Source: Eikenella corrodens
GTDB taxonomy: Bacteria > Pseudomonadota > Gammaproteobacteria > Burkholderiales > Neisseriaceae
Assembly (NCBI RefSeq): GCF_003990355.1
Contig: NZ_CP034670.1
Location: 186,001 to 250,000, forward strand
Direction of reading: 5' to 3'
DNA: 64,000 bases
In this document: one piece after another, positions 1-10,331 of the stretch
Layout of the letters: each line of letters starts with the position of its first letter
How positions within the stretch are numbered: position 1 is the first letter of the stretch
The notes under the pieces: generated by a model
The model's database searches: none
What the model was told of the DNA's origin: nothing
The model's input: the letters and a program-made list of their open reading frames with translations, nothing else
Program-made: the position numbers and the translations under genes

Positions 1-455
1 GTGGCCACCGCGCCAATCAATTCGGCCAAAGCCAGCAGTTTGGCGGCATGCTGCGGCTCGCGTATCAGATAACGCCCGAGTATGCCCTGCGAATGCCCGA
101 TAACGCCCGCCGCCTTGCCGCTGTCCAGCCCGCGGGTTTCCAGCGTGTGCAGATTGGCGATTTGCGAAAGGAAAATGCCGGGCGCGCTCACGGCGGCACA
201 CACCAAATCGATGCCGTCCGCGCCGTTTTCCGCCCATTTTATCGGCTCGAAACCTTGTGGACGGGCGGCGGCAATCTGTCCGGCCGCAGGCTTCAATATT
301 CGGGCGGCTTCGGCGGCCACTTCGTTTGCCCTGTCCCGCGCCCCTTCGGCCAAAGCCTCGCGCAGGCTGCTTATCCAATCGAAGCCCTGCCCGGAAAAGC
401 AGAGGGCGAACGGTTCGTTATGCAGTTGTTCAAGCAGGCGTTTTTGTTCAGCCAT
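1..455 (-). CDS. Type I fatty acid synthase-like protein, N-terminal acyltransferase domain (partial)
   Basis: This reading frame stays open to the left edge, so only the first 151 residues are visible. The start ATG at 455-453 is preceded by GGGAG at a suitable distance. The translation holds an FSGQG motif (residues 20-24), an RPQGFEPIKW stretch (65-74), a VSAPGIFLSQI stretch (89-99) and GHSQG with the probable nucleophile Ser122. This order matches, from memory, the acyltransferase domain that opens the single-chain FAS-I of mycobacteria and corynebacteria (family knowledge). A malonyl/palmitoyl or acetyl transferase role is inferred. The rest of the enzyme lies outside the window, so it could also be a shorter stand-alone acyltransferase. 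A Neisseria-type uptake sequence lies just upstream at 481-492. Confidence 0.6.
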   Translation of the reverse strand, partial: MAEQKRLLEQLHNEPFALCFSGQGFDWISSLREALAEGARDRANEVAAEAARILKPAAGQIAAARPQGFEPIKWAENGADGIDLVCAAVSAPGIFLSQIANLHTLETRGLDSGKAAGVIGHSQGILGRYLIREPQHAAKLLALAELIGAVA

Positions 456-480
456 GATGTCGCTCCCGTAAGTGATGGAT

Positions 481-492
481 TTCAGACGGCCT
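481..492 (-). other. Neisseria-type DNA uptake sequence (AG-DUS)
   Basis: TTCAGACGGCCT is the complement of AGGCCGTCTGAA, the dialect used by Neisseria, not the AGGCTACCTGAA dialect that dominates this genome. It sits in the leader of the FAS-I-like gene. Other perfect copies are at 15941-15952, 16882-16893, 18590-18601, 62020-62031 and 58428-58439. Confidence 0.85.
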
Positions 493-627
493 GTGCCGTT
501 TGCAAGATGCCAATCAATGCTGGCGGATAAACTGCTTACGATAACTATACGGGCTGCTGTGATAGCAGATGCTGTGCTGGGTCAAACATCAGGTTGCTTA
601 TAGAGAAAAGAGAGAACGCGCGGGAAA

Positions 628-731
628 TATAGTGAATTAACGAAAACCAATACAGCGTTGTCTCACCTTACCGTAACGTGTGTACTGTCTGTGGCTCGCC
701 GCCTTGTCCTGATTTTTGTTAATCCACTATA
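628..731. repeat. Correia repeat element (CREE), 104 bp
   Basis: The element begins TATAGTGAATTAA and ends TTAATCCACTATA, with the conserved core seen in all copies here (an ACAGCGTTG block, a GTACTGTCTG block and CCTTGTCCTGATT). Length and ends match the short class of the neisserial Correia element, a non-autonomous MITE. It occupies the 456-927 gap between the FAS-I-like gene and lpdA; the rest of that gap holds uptake sequences and the lpdA terminator. Confidence 0.85.
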
Positions 732-854
732 GGAGTGGCTACCTGAAAAACAATGTCTTGGTATGGCTAAAACGGAGTTTCTACGCAGCTTTGGTTGAAC
801 CAACAATCAACCCGCTCCGTTGAAACGATGCTTTCAGGTAGCCTCTGCCATACT

Positions 855-900
855 AAAAGGCTACCTGAAAACCGCCAAACGCGGTTTGAGGTAGCCTTTT
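855..900 (-). terminator. Terminator of lpdA made from an inverted uptake-sequence pair
   Basis: AAAAGGCTACCT and AGGTAGCCTTTT flank a second stem (AAAACCGC / GCGGTTT) with a short loop. Read on the minus strand it lies 28 bp after the lpdA stop and ends in a T run. Confidence 0.8.
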
Positions 901-927
901 CTATTCGGCGTTTAAGCTGTCAAACGC

Positions 928-2736
928 TTATTTCTTTTTCTTTTGCGGCGGCAAGTCGGTGCAAGTGCCGTTGGCCACTTCTGCCGCCATGCCGATGCTT
1001 TCGCCCAAGGTCGGGTGCGGATGGATGGTTTTGCCGATATCTTCCGCATCGCAGCCCATCTCAATCGCCAAGCAGATTTCGCCAATCATGTCGCCCGCGT
1101 GCGTGCCGACGATACCGCCGCCGATGATACGGCCTGTTTCCGCGTCGAAAATCAGCTTGGTGAAGCCTTCGTCACGGCCATTGGCGATGGCGCGGCCGGA
1201 TGCAGCCCACGGGAATACGGCTTTGGTGATTTTGATGCCGTCGCGTTTGGCGATTTCTTCGGTAACGCCCACCCAAGCCACTTCGGGGTCGGTGTAGGCC
1301 ACGCCCGGAATCACGCGCGCGTCGAAGTAGGCTTTGTGGCCGGCACAGTTTTCGGCTGCCACATGGCCTTCGTGCACGGCTTTGTGTGCCAACATGGGCT
1401 GGCCGACCACGTCGCCGATGGCGTAGATGTGTGGCACGTTGGTGCGCATTTGTTTGTCCACTTCAATAAAGCCGCGTTCGGTAACAGCCACGCCGGCTTT
1501 TTCGGCGGAGCAGAGTTTGCCGTTCGGCGCGCGGCCGGCGGCCACCAACACCAAGTCGTAGCGTTGCGGTTCTTTCGGCGCTTTTTCGCCTTCAAAAGTC
1601 ACGTAGATGCCGTCTGCTTTGGCTTCCACAGCCACGGTTTTGGTGTTGGTCATGATGTTGTCGAAGCGGTGGGCGTTCATTTTTTCCCACACTTTCACCA
1701 AGTCGCGGTCGGCGCCCTGCATCAGGCCGTCCATCATTTCCACCACGTCCAATCGTGCGCCCAGCGTGCTGTACACGGTGCCCATTTCCAAGCCGATGAT
1801 GCCGCCGCCGATAACCAGCATTTTTTCCGGCAGTTTGCCGCCGTTTTGGCGCAGTTCCAGCGCGCCGGTGCTGTCCACAATGCGCGGGTCTTCAGGAATG
1901 AAGGGCAGTTTCACCACGCGGCTGCCCACGGCGATGATACAGTTTTTGAAGGCAACGGTTTTTTTCGCGCCGGTTGCGGTGGCTTGTTCGTATTGTGCGG
2001 ATTCGGTGAGCGACACTTCGATGTGGTTTGCGCCCACGAATTGGCCGTTACCTTGGATGATGTCCACTTTGCGGGCTTTGGCCATGCCTGCCAGGCCGCC
2101 GGTCAGTTTGGCGATGACTTTTTCTTTATAACCGCGCAGTTCGTCCACATTGATTTCGGGTTCGCCGAATTTGATGCCGTTTTTCACCAAGTGTTTCACT
2201 TCATCAATCACGGCGGCGTTGTGCAGCAGTGCTTTGGACGGGATGCAGCCCACGTTCAGGCACACGCCGCCCAAGGTGCTGTATTGCTCGATGATGGCGG
2301 TTTTCAGGCCTTCGTCGGCTGCGGCAAAAGCGGCAGAGTATCCGCCCGGGCCGCCGCCCAATACCACCACGTCGTATTCGGCATCGGCAGAACCGGCAAA
2401 TTGTGCAGCCTGCGGTGCGGGCGCAGCGGCTTGGGGGGCTTCTTGGGCAGGGGCGGGCGCAGCGGCGGCTTTGGGCGCTTCGGCAGCGGCAGACGCACCG
2501 GCGGCTTCGATGACGGCAATCACACCGCCTTCGGAAATTTTGTCGCCCACTTTCACTTTCACTTCTTTCACCACGCCTGCGGCTTCGGCAGGAACGTCCA
2601 TGGTGGCTTTGTCGGTTTCCAATGTAATCAGCGTGTCATCGATGGCGATGGTGTCGCCTGCTTTGATTTCTACGGCGATGATGTCCACGTTTTCGTGGCC
2701 GCCGATATCGGGTACTTTCAATTCGATTAAGCTCAT
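928..2736 (-). CDS. lpdA: Dihydrolipoyl dehydrogenase (E3) with N-terminal lipoyl domain
   Basis: This flavoprotein reoxidises dihydrolipoyl groups with NAD+ for the pyruvate dehydrogenase complex. Residues 1-80 form a biotinyl/lipoyl domain with the lipoyl-lysine motif ETDKATM (Lys43). An Ala/Pro-rich swinging linker follows (about 82-113), then a FAD-binding GGGPGG motif and the redox disulfide CLNVGC (Cys159/Cys164). The C-terminal catalytic HPHPTLGE stretch is present, and the chain ends in a lysine tail. The 602-residue layout with a fused lipoyl domain is that of the neisserial P64k antigen. AAGAAAGG precedes the ATG. The aceE and aceF genes are not in the visible sequence on either side, so its operon partners are elsewhere. 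Confidence 0.95.
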   Translation of the reverse strand: MSLIELKVPDIGGHENVDIIAVEIKAGDTIAIDDTLITLETDKATMDVPAEAAGVVKEVKVKVGDKISEGGVIAVIEAAGASAAAEAPKAAAAPAPAQEAPQAAAPAPQAAQFAGSADAEYDVVVLGGGPGGYSAAFAAADEGLKTAIIEQYSTLGGVCLNVGCIPSKALLHNAAVIDEVKHLVKNGIKFGEPEINVDELRGYKEKVIAKLTGGLAGMAKARKVDIIQGNGQFVGANHIEVSLTESAQYEQATATGAKKTVAFKNCIIAVGSRVVKLPFIPEDPRIVDSTGALELRQNGGKLPEKMLVIGGGIIGLEMGTVYSTLGARLDVVEMMDGLMQGADRDLVKVWEKMNAHRFDNIMTNTKTVAVEAKADGIYVTFEGEKAPKEPQRYDLVLVAAGRAPNGKLCSAEKAGVAVTERGFIEVDKQMRTNVPHIYAIGDVVGQPMLAHKAVHEGHVAAENCAGHKAYFDARVIPGVAYTDPEVAWVGVTEEIAKRDGIKITKAVFPWAASGRAIANGRDEGFTKLIFDAETGRIIGGGIVGTHAGDMIGEICLAIEMGCDAEDIGKTIHPHPTLGESIGMAAEVANGTCTDLPPQKKKK

Positions 2737-2976
2737 TGTGTTGTGCCTTTCTTGAGTATTGGATTAATTAACAAAGGGCTACCTGAAAAATGAAGCGCCG
2801 CGATGCGGCCAAGTTTTCGGTATCCAGCCCGATTAATTGCTCGACGAAACGGATTATAACGCACTTCGCCGCTTTCCCTGCAGCTTTATCAACGCAGGTT
2901 TTGCTGCTGCGGGCGCGGCGATGGCCGGATGGGTATATAATAGGCTTCTGATTATCGAGTTTTCAGGTAGCCTCAA

Positions 2977-3765
2977 ATGACCCAACCACGCTCCCCCGAA
3001 CAGCCTATCAGCCGCCGCGAAGCCTTCCGCCAAAACAGCATCTACCTGCTGCCCAATTCGTTTACGCTGGCGGCTTTGTTTTGCGCATTTTTCGCCATCA
3101 CCCAATCCATGCACGGCCACTATGAAACGGCAGCGGTGGCGGTGTTTGTGTCGATGCTGCTCGACGGTATGGACGGCCGTGTGGCGCGCTGGACCAACAG
3201 CCAAAGCGCGTTCGGCGAACAGCTCGACAGCCTGGCCGACATGGTGAGCTTCGGCGTGGCGCCCGCGCTGATTGCCTACAAGTGGCAGCTTTTCGAGTTC
3301 GGGCGCATCGGCTATTCGGCGGCCTTTATCTATTGCGCCTGCGCGGCTTTGCGCCTGGCCTTGTTCAACACTTTAATCGGCAAGGTGGACAAACGCTGGT
3401 TTATCGGCATCCCGAGCCCGACGGCGGCCGCTCTGGTCATCGGGCTGGTGTGGATGGATCACAATCTGGGCAGCCTGCCGCTGGCGCGTTGGTGGTGCTT
3501 GATCATCACGCTGTTTGCCGGGCTGTCGATGGTGGCGCAGGTGCGGTTTTGGAGCTTTAAGGAAATCAACGTGCGACGCAAGGTGCCGTTTTTCGGGCTG
3601 CTCTTGGCGGTAATCGGCTTTTTGGTGATTACTTGGGAGCCTTCGCTGGTGCTGTTCCTGCTGTTTCTGGCCTACAGCCTGTCTGGCTATGTGATGTGGT
3701 TTTGGCAGCGCGGGCGCAGGCAAAAGGCGCCACAAAAGCCGGACGGCGGGCAAGAGGCTACCTGA
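2977..3765 (+). CDS. pssA: CDP-diacylglycerol-serine O-phosphatidyltransferase
   Basis: The enzyme joins CDP-diacylglycerol and serine to phosphatidylserine, the precursor of phosphatidylethanolamine, in the inner membrane. The CDP-alcohol phosphotransferase signature is complete: DGMDGRVAR, then G after eight residues, then the two spaced aspartates of LDSLAD. Several hydrophobic segments follow, up to a basic C-terminus. At 262 residues it has the length of the membrane-type (Bacillus-like) PssA. An uptake sequence lies just before the start. The stop codon is also inside an uptake sequence: the last codons GAG GCT ACC TGA (E-A-T-stop) are AGGCTACCTGA. It appears to be monocistronic. Confidence 0.93.
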   Translation: MTQPRSPEQPISRREAFRQNSIYLLPNSFTLAALFCAFFAITQSMHGHYETAAVAVFVSMLLDGMDGRVARWTNSQSAFGEQLDSLADMVSFGVAPALIAYKWQLFEFGRIGYSAAFIYCACAALRLALFNTLIGKVDKRWFIGIPSPTAAALVIGLVWMDHNLGSLPLARWWCLIITLFAGLSMVAQVRFWSFKEINVRRKVPFFGLLLAVIGFLVITWEPSLVLFLLFLAYSLSGYVMWFWQRGRRQKAPQKPDGGQEAT

Positions 3766-3906
3766 AAAACGGCCACAGCCTAAATTGAGGGATGGCAGGT
3801 GCCAAGCCGGTTTGGCCTGAACAGCTAAAGGCTACCTAAAAATTCAAAAATGAAACGCCGCTGCCGATTTGCTTTCCGGCAGCGGTTTTATAGTGGAGGC
3901 AAAGCA

Positions 3907-4719
3907 ATGTGGAGCATGGAAGTGTTGCTGCCGCTAGCGGCGGTGGGTGCGGCGGCGGGGTTTTTGGCCGGGCTGCTGGGCATCGGCGGCGGGGCGGTTA
4001 CCGTGCCGATTGTGCTGTGGTCGCTGGGCAGGCAGGGCATCTCTGGCGAGCACGGCCAGCATTTGGCGGTGGGTACATCGATGGCGGTGATGGTGTTCAC
4101 TACCTTTTCCAGCGCGTGGGCGCAGCAGAAGAAGGGCGCGGTGCGCTGGGAATTCGTTCGGCGCATGGCGCCCGGGCTGGTGGCGGGCAGCCTGCTGGGC
4201 TCGCTGGTGTCGAACCGGATTCCCACTTTCGGCCTGCAGGTGTTGTTCATCGTATTTTGCTATTCGGTGGCTGCAAAAAATCTGTTTCAGCTCAATCCGA
4301 GACCGGCAGCCGAGCTGCCCGGCGGACGGGTGCAGGCGGGAGCAGGCGGGCTGTTCGGGCTGCTTTCCAGCTGGGTGGGCATCGGCGGCGGGTCGTTGTC
4401 GGTGCCGTTTATGATGTATTGCCGCGTGCCGGTGCACCAGGCGGTGGCCACTTCCAGCGTGCTGGCCTGGCCGATTGCGGTGGCGGGGGCGCTGGGCTAT
4501 CTGCTTTCCGGCTGGAATGTGCCGGGGCTGCCTGCGGGTGCAGTGGGCTTTTGGTATGTGCCGTGCATTGTGGTGCTGGGGGCGTGCACGGTGCTGTTCG
4601 CGCCCTTGGGCGTGAAAGCGGCACACCACCTGCCACCGGCCGGTTTGAAGCGGGCGTTTGGCATGTTGATGGTGGTGATTGGCAGCCAGATGCTGTGGAA
4701 ATTGCTGCACGGGGTTTAA
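3907..4719 (+). CDS. TSUP-family (TauE/SafE-like) membrane transporter
   Basis: A 270-residue hydrophobic protein with two halves, each carrying the glycine-rich family motif: LAGLLGIGGGAVTVP near the N-terminus and SSWVGIGGGSLSVPF in the second half. This duplicated motif marks the TSUP superfamily, which includes exporters of sulfite, sulfoacetate and other small organosulfur anions. The substrate cannot be read from the sequence. The start at 3907 is preferred over an upstream ATG at 3850 because GGAGGC lies just ahead of it; the longer form adds 19 arginine-rich residues without a ribosome site. No partner gene is linked. Confidence 0.82.
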   Translation: MWSMEVLLPLAAVGAAAGFLAGLLGIGGGAVTVPIVLWSLGRQGISGEHGQHLAVGTSMAVMVFTTFSSAWAQQKKGAVRWEFVRRMAPGLVAGSLLGSLVSNRIPTFGLQVLFIVFCYSVAAKNLFQLNPRPAAELPGGRVQAGAGGLFGLLSSWVGIGGGSLSVPFMMYCRVPVHQAVATSSVLAWPIAVAGALGYLLSGWNVPGLPAGAVGFWYVPCIVVLGACTVLFAPLGVKAAHHLPPAGLKRAFGMLMVVIGSQMLWKLLHGV

Positions 4720-4914
4720 AACAACCCGCGCCAGTTTTCAGGTAGCCTCCAAGCCGCTTATGCAAAGCCAAACCGATAAATGCAAAAATCCGTATCCGAA
4801 CAAGCCATCTCGCGGAAAACTTGTTAAAATGCCGTCCGCCAGCCGCACGCCTTTGGGCGGGATAAACATCCGTAGCGGCCAATATATTGACAGCGAATCG
4901 GATTGGAGAACCAA

Positions 4915-5340
4915 ATGGCCGTTGAACGCACTCTTTCCATCATCAAGCCCGATGCCGTGGCCAAAAACGTTATCGGCAAAATCTACAGCCGCTTTGAAAG
5001 CAACGGCTTGAAAATCGTGGCCGCCAAAATGAAGCACCTCACCCGCGAAGAAGCCGAGGGCTTCTACGCCGTGCACAAAGAGCGCCCGTTTTTTGCCGAG
5101 CTGGTGAAATTCATGACCAGCGGCCCGGTGATGGTGCAGGTGTTGGAAGGCGAAAACGCCGTAGCGAAAAACCGCGAGCTGATGGGCGCCACCAACCCGA
5201 AAGAAGCCGCTCCCGGCACCATCCGCGCCGACTTTGCTTCCTCTATCGATGCGAATGCCGTACACGGTTCCGACAGTTTGGCCAATGCCGCCATCGAAGT
5301 GGCCTATTTCTTCGGCGAGCAGGAAATCTGCCCGCGTTAA
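4915..5340 (+). CDS. ndk: Nucleoside diphosphate kinase
   Basis: It transfers the gamma phosphate from ATP to nucleoside diphosphates through a phosphohistidine. The chain begins [18 protein letters not shown] and carries the active-site NAVHGSDS motif near residue 117, followed by the usual short C-terminus. Starting at 4915 gives 141 residues, the standard bacterial length, and places TTGGAGAA just upstream as ribosome site; an in-frame TTG at 4903 would put the start inside that site and is rejected. Confidence 0.96.
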   Translation: MAVERTLSIIKPDAVAKNVIGKIYSRFESNGLKIVAAKMKHLTREEAEGFYAVHKERPFFAELVKFMTSGPVMVQVLEGENAVAKNRELMGATNPKEAAPGTIRADFASSIDANAVHGSDSLANAAIEVAYFFGEQEICPR

Positions 5341-5354
5341 ACCGGCCGGGCTGC

Positions 5355-5406
5355 AGGCTACCTGAAAGTTTCAAACGGATTGGAACTCAGTTTTCAGGTA
5401 GCCTTT
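5355..5406 (+). terminator. Inverted uptake-sequence pair after ndk
   Basis: AGGCTACCTGAAA and TTTCAGGTAGCCTT face each other about 23 bases apart, 14 bp after the ndk stop. This is the arrangement known to serve as terminators in Neisseriaceae. Confidence 0.65.
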
Positions 5407-5466
5407 AAGCCTTTATATACAAACCATAAAACCTAAGAACACAACCAGCCGATTTGCGGCGCTCAT

Positions 5467-6558
5467 ATGAAAACCAACCTGCTCAACTACGACCTCACCG
5501 GCCTCACCGCCCATTTCGCCCAAATGGGGGAAAAACCCTTCCGTGCCCGCCAAGTGATGCGCTGGATGCACCAAGGCGCAGCCGGCGATTTCGACGAAAT
5601 GACCGACCTGGCCAAATCACTGCGCGCCAAGCTCAACGAGAGTGCGCAAGTGGGCGTGCCCGCGCTGATGGCGGCGCAGGAAAGCCGCGACGGTACGCGC
5701 AAATGGCTGTTGGACGTGGGCACCGGCAACGGCGTGGAAACCGTGTTCATCCCCGAAACCGACCGCGGCACGTTGTGCATTTCCTCGCAGGTGGGCTGCG
5801 CACTGGAATGCACCTTCTGCTCCACCGGCCGCCAAGGCTTCAACCGCAACCTCTCCACTGCCGAAATCATCGGCCAATTATGGTGGGCCAACAAAGCACT
5901 GGGCGCCACGCCCAAAGACGAACGCGTGATTTCCAATGTGGTGATGATGGGCATGGGCGAGCCGCTGGCCAACTACGATAATGTGGTGACCGCGCTCTCC
6001 ATCATGTTGGACGACCACGGCTACGCCCTCAGCCGCCGCCGCGTTACCGTGTCCACCTCCGGCATGGTGCCGCAGATGGACAGGCTCAAAGAAGACATGC
6101 CGGTGGCGCTGGCTGTATCGCTGCACGCCCCGAACGACGCCATCCGCAACGAAATCGTGCCGCTGAACAAAAAGTATCCGCTCAAAGAGCTGATGGCCGC
6201 CTGCCAGCGCTATCTGGTTAAAGCCCCGCGCGACTTCGTTACCTTCGAATATGTTATGCTCGACGGCGTAAACGACAAACCCGAACACGCCCGCGAGCTG
6301 TTGGAATTGGTTAAAGACGTTCCCTGCAAATTCAACCTGATTCCGTTTAACCCCTTCCCCAATTCCGGCTACAACCGCTCCAGCGATGAGAATATCCGCG
6401 TGTTCCGCGATATCCTATATCAGGCCGGCTTGGTGGTTACCGTGCGCAAAACGCGCGGCGACGACATCGATGCAGCCTGCGGCCAGCTGGCCGGACAGGT
6501 ACAAGACAAAACCCGCCGCCAACAAAAATGGCTGCAATTACAAGTTGTGAAAGGTTGA
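5467..6558 (+). CDS. rlmN: 23S rRNA (A2503-C2)/tRNA (A37-C2) methyltransferase, radical SAM
   Basis: RlmN methylates C2 of A2503 in 23S rRNA and of A37 in some tRNAs through a radical SAM mechanism. The iron-sulfur cluster motif CALECTFC (Cys111, 115, 118) is present, followed by MMGMGEPL and the RRVTVSTSG stretch of the family. The 363-residue length is normal. It heads a four-gene run: pilW starts 5 bp after its stop, then rodZ and ispG. This gene order is common in beta- and gammaproteobacteria. Confidence 0.96.
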   Translation: MKTNLLNYDLTGLTAHFAQMGEKPFRARQVMRWMHQGAAGDFDEMTDLAKSLRAKLNESAQVGVPALMAAQESRDGTRKWLLDVGTGNGVETVFIPETDRGTLCISSQVGCALECTFCSTGRQGFNRNLSTAEIIGQLWWANKALGATPKDERVISNVVMMGMGEPLANYDNVVTALSIMLDDHGYALSRRRVTVSTSGMVPQMDRLKEDMPVALAVSLHAPNDAIRNEIVPLNKKYPLKELMAACQRYLVKAPRDFVTFEYVMLDGVNDKPEHARELLELVKDVPCKFNLIPFNPFPNSGYNRSSDENIRVFRDILYQAGLVVTVRKTRGDDIDAACGQLAGQVQDKTRRQQKWLQLQVVKG

Positions 6559-6563
6559 TTATC

Positions 6564-7337
6564 ATGAAAAAAGGTTTAATTGCCTCCCTGACGACGCTCG
6601 CCTTGCTCGCCGGCTGCGGCGGCATCACCATCCACACCGGCAACAAAGAAGTGCGCAACCGGCCGGAAGAAATTGCCGCCATCAAAACCCAGCTGGCCAT
6701 CGAATACATGAATTCGCACGACTACCGTGCCGCCGTATCGGCGATTGAAGAGGCCTTGCAGGTTCAGCCGCGCAACGAAAACGCCTGGCTGGTGCGGGCC
6801 GAAATTTATCAATTTCTGAAAGTACCGGAGAAAGCGGAAGAGAGCTTCCAGCGCGCCTTGTCTATCAAACCCGACAGTGCGGAAATCAACAACAACTACG
6901 GTTGGTTCTTGTGCAATTCCGGCGGCCGTCCGAACCAAGCGCTGACTTATTTCGACCGTGCCTTGGCCGACCCCACTTATCCCAGCCCGCAGGTGGCCTA
7001 CATGAACAAAGGCATCTGTAGCGCCCGCCTGGGGCAATACAACCTGGCCATGGCCTATCTGGAACGCTCCCAAGCGGCCGACCCGAGTTTCGCCCCCGCG
7101 CAAAAAGAAATGGCACGCGTACGCATGCTCGAAGGCAATTTGGGCGAGGCCGACCGCCAGTTCCGCCAATATCAAAGTAAGGTAGACCGGCTAGGTGCCG
7201 ACGATCTGCTGCTGGGCTGGAAGATTGCCCGCGCCCGCGGCCAAACCCAGGCCGCCTACGAATACGAAGCGCAGTTGCGCACCAACTATCCGTATTCGCC
7301 AGAACTTCAAGAAATTACCACAGGAAGACCCCAATGA
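6564..7337 (+). CDS. pilW: Type IV pilus biogenesis/stability lipoprotein PilW (PilF)
   Basis: PilW is the outer-membrane pilotin-type lipoprotein that helps the PilQ secretin assemble. The N-terminus MKKGLIASLTTLALLAGC is a signal peptide with a lipobox ending at Cys18. The remainder is a chain of TPR helices (about residues 35-240), including NNYGWFLCNSG, typical of the family. The start at 6564 is chosen over an in-frame codon at 6528 because it makes a clean lipoprotein signal and leaves the rlmN stop 5 bp upstream. The last four bases ATGA overlap the rodZ start, implying translational coupling. A pilus role fits the uptake-sequence-rich genome of a naturally transformable organism. Confidence 0.92.
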   Translation: MKKGLIASLTTLALLAGCGGITIHTGNKEVRNRPEEIAAIKTQLAIEYMNSHDYRAAVSAIEEALQVQPRNENAWLVRAEIYQFLKVPEKAEESFQRALSIKPDSAEINNNYGWFLCNSGGRPNQALTYFDRALADPTYPSPQVAYMNKGICSARLGQYNLAMAYLERSQAADPSFAPAQKEMARVRMLEGNLGEADRQFRQYQSKVDRLGADDLLLGWKIARARGQTQAAYEYEAQLRTNYPYSPELQEITTGRPQ

Positions 7338-8224
7338 CCGAGATCTCAACCCCCCAACTGGCCGCCGCTGAAGAACTGGGCAAACTGTTGCGCCACAACC
7401 GCGAACAGCAACAGCTGTCGATTGGTGACGTGTCGGAACACCTCAAACTGCCCGCCCGCCAGGTGGAGGCGTTGGAAAACGCCGATTTCAGCAAACTGCC
7501 CGAGCCCGTGTTTGTGCGCGGCTTTCTGCGCAGCTACGGACGCTACCTGAATTTGGACGAAACCGTATTAAACAACTATCTGGAGCAGATAGTTGCCCCC
7601 AGCCAATTCCAAAGCCCCTCGGCCAAAGAAGACGGCAATGTGAAGATGACCTATCACACCACCCCGATCAAAAAACCCTTCCCGCGCTGGATTTTCGGTG
7701 TGGCCGCCGCTGCCGCGATTGTGGGGGTGGTGGTGTTGTGGCAGATGAAGTCCAACACCGAACACCAAAAACAGAATGCCCAAACCAGCATTCCGGAAAA
7801 CCAAATCCTGCCGCCCAACTTAGACAGCAGCAATGTGCAGGTATTGCCCTTGCAAGAAGCTTCTGCGCCCGCTGCCTCCCTGCCGGCGGTTTCAGGTAGC
7901 CAGCCGCAGCCGGCGGAAAACCCTGCTTCCGCACCGGCTGCCGCAGGCATCCAATCGGCTCAAGGCGAATTGGTGCTCAAACTGCGTTTCCGCTCTTTCC
8001 TCACCGTAACCGATAAAGACGGCCAAATGCTGATTGCCAAAATCGTGCCGGCCGGCAGCGAACACCGCTTCTCCGGCAACGGCCCCTACCGCGTACGCAT
8101 CGGCTTTGCCAAAAACAGCCTGGCCAGCTACAGCGGCCGCGACATCAACGTAGCCGAGCATATGGTAGACCACAAAACCGCCGCCTTCACCGCAGGCGGA
8201 TCAGACGATGCCGCCAAACAATAA
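7334..8224 (+). CDS. rodZ: RodZ-like cytoskeletal anchor protein
   Basis: RodZ links the MreB cytoskeleton to the inner membrane and supports rod shape. Residues 12-85 form a Cro/CI-type helix-turn-helix domain, including RQVEALENADFSKLPE and a FVRGFLRSYGRYL segment. One transmembrane helix follows (about residues 116-137). A low-complexity Ala/Pro/Gln linker leads to a C-terminal DUF4115 beta domain starting near ELVLKLRF. It overlaps pilW by 4 bp and ends 9 bp before ispG. An uptake sequence lies within the linker at about 7888, where it encodes V-S-G-S. A rod-shape protein agrees with a bacillary rather than coccal Neisseriaceae. Confidence 0.88.
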   Translation: MTEISTPQLAAAEELGKLLRHNREQQQLSIGDVSEHLKLPARQVEALENADFSKLPEPVFVRGFLRSYGRYLNLDETVLNNYLEQIVAPSQFQSPSAKEDGNVKMTYHTTPIKKPFPRWIFGVAAAAAIVGVVVLWQMKSNTEHQKQNAQTSIPENQILPPNLDSSNVQVLPLQEASAPAASLPAVSGSQPQPAENPASAPAAAGIQSAQGELVLKLRFRSFLTVTDKDGQMLIAKIVPAGSEHRFSGNGPYRVRIGFAKNSLASYSGRDINVAEHMVDHKTAAFTAGGSDDAAKQ

Positions 8225-8233
8225 TACCCGTTT

Positions 8234-9511
<1,278 letters not shown>

Positions 9512-9530
9512 CCAGATTGGCGCGCAAAAA

Positions 9531-9559
9531 AACCTTTGCCGGTTCGGCAAAGGTTTTTC
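9531..9559 (+). terminator. Rho-independent terminator of the rlmN-ispG operon
   Basis: A perfect 10-bp stem (AACCTTTGCC / GGCAAAGGTT) with a 5-base loop runs into TTTT, 20 bp after the ispG stop. Unlike most terminators here it is not built from uptake sequences. Confidence 0.88.
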
Positions 9560-9631
9560 TATTGGGGCGAATACGGCCTGTAAACAAATTGATTACTCTC
9601 TATAGCCGGCGTAAGCCAAATCGGCTTTCAC

Positions 9632-9720
9632 TATAGTGGATTAACAAAAACCAGTACAGCGGCGGCAAACCGCAGACAGCACAGGATCATAACAAGGCAA
9701 GCCGACGCTTCAGTGAAAGT
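9632..9720. repeat. Decayed Correia element, one intact end
   Basis: The left end TATAGTGGATTAACAAAAA and the adjacent CCAGTACAGC are intact. The core is rearranged (ACCGCAGACAG, then ACAAGGCAAGCC) and no right end is found. The rest of the 9512-9821 gap holds an uptake sequence near 9800 and no gene. Confidence 0.6.
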
Positions 9721-9821
9721 CCAGTTGGCTTGCCATCAGCCATCCAAAGCTATTTCAAATATCCCTCAAACCGCGTTTGAAGCGGTTTGGGCTTATGTTT
9801 TCAGGTAGCCTCCTGACCCGC

Positions 9822-10238
9822 TTATTGATTGGCATTAAGCGTGTTCATGCAGAAGCGGTATTCTTCTTCGCCGATGCGGTCGGCGATGCGGTTTTTAGTC
9901 TCGGCACTGACCGAGGTTTTTGAATCGGCAGGCACGTTGGTACGCTGGGCTTTGCTGATGGCGATACTGATGGCGCTGAGCGTCAGCCTGCGGGATTCGT
10001 CGTTTTGGGCGGCAGTTACATATTTCTGGCGCAGGCGGGCTTCGGTGTCAGCCGGTTTTTCGCCTTCCAAGCGTGCCAAAATGGCATCATGGGAAACGGC
10101 TGCCGAGGTTTTGCAGTAGCTTTCCGCATCGGTTACCGTTTGCCGCTGCACTTCGCCTGTAGCCGAAGCAGGCGGTTTGGCGCAGGCCGCCGCGGTGAGC
10201 AGGGTGACGAGGCAGAGGGCGGTTTTCCATGTTTGCAT
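9822..10238 (-). CDS. Putative small lipoprotein of unknown function
   Basis: I do not recognise this family. The 138-residue chain begins MQTWKTALCLVTLLTAAAC, a signal peptide with a possible, atypical lipobox at Cys19. The mature part is hydrophilic and probably helical, with two further cysteines (SYCKTS and FCMNTL) that could form a disulfide in the periplasm. The start at 10238 is chosen because GGAAA lies upstream and the signal peptide then begins correctly; an in-frame ATG 15 bp earlier is part of the ribosome-site region. No operon partner is obvious; the next gene upstream (10332-10727) also faces left, 93 bp away. Confidence 0.6.
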   Translation of the reverse strand: MQTWKTALCLVTLLTAAACAKPPASATGEVQRQTVTDAESYCKTSAAVSHDAILARLEGEKPADTEARLRQKYVTAAQNDESRRLTLSAISIAISKAQRTNVPADSKTSVSAETKNRIADRIGEEEYRFCMNTLNANQ

Positions 10239-10331
10239 AATGTTTCCTTTCATTTATAGCGTTTGCAGGATGATCCTGCTCAGGCCGCCTCTTGGGGTTT
10301 CAGGTAGCCTGAGGGGGATTCTGGTTCAGGT

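Noticed and set aside
48..530. A 160-codon plus-strand frame at the left edge
   Set aside because: The minus strand encodes a coherent acyltransferase domain with GQG and GHSQG motifs and a ribosome site; the plus frame has none.
943..2730. A 595-codon open frame on the plus strand opposite lpdA
   Set aside because: It is the antisense shadow of a clear lipoyl-domain dehydrogenase; its translation is rich in His, Phe and Gly and has no family likeness.
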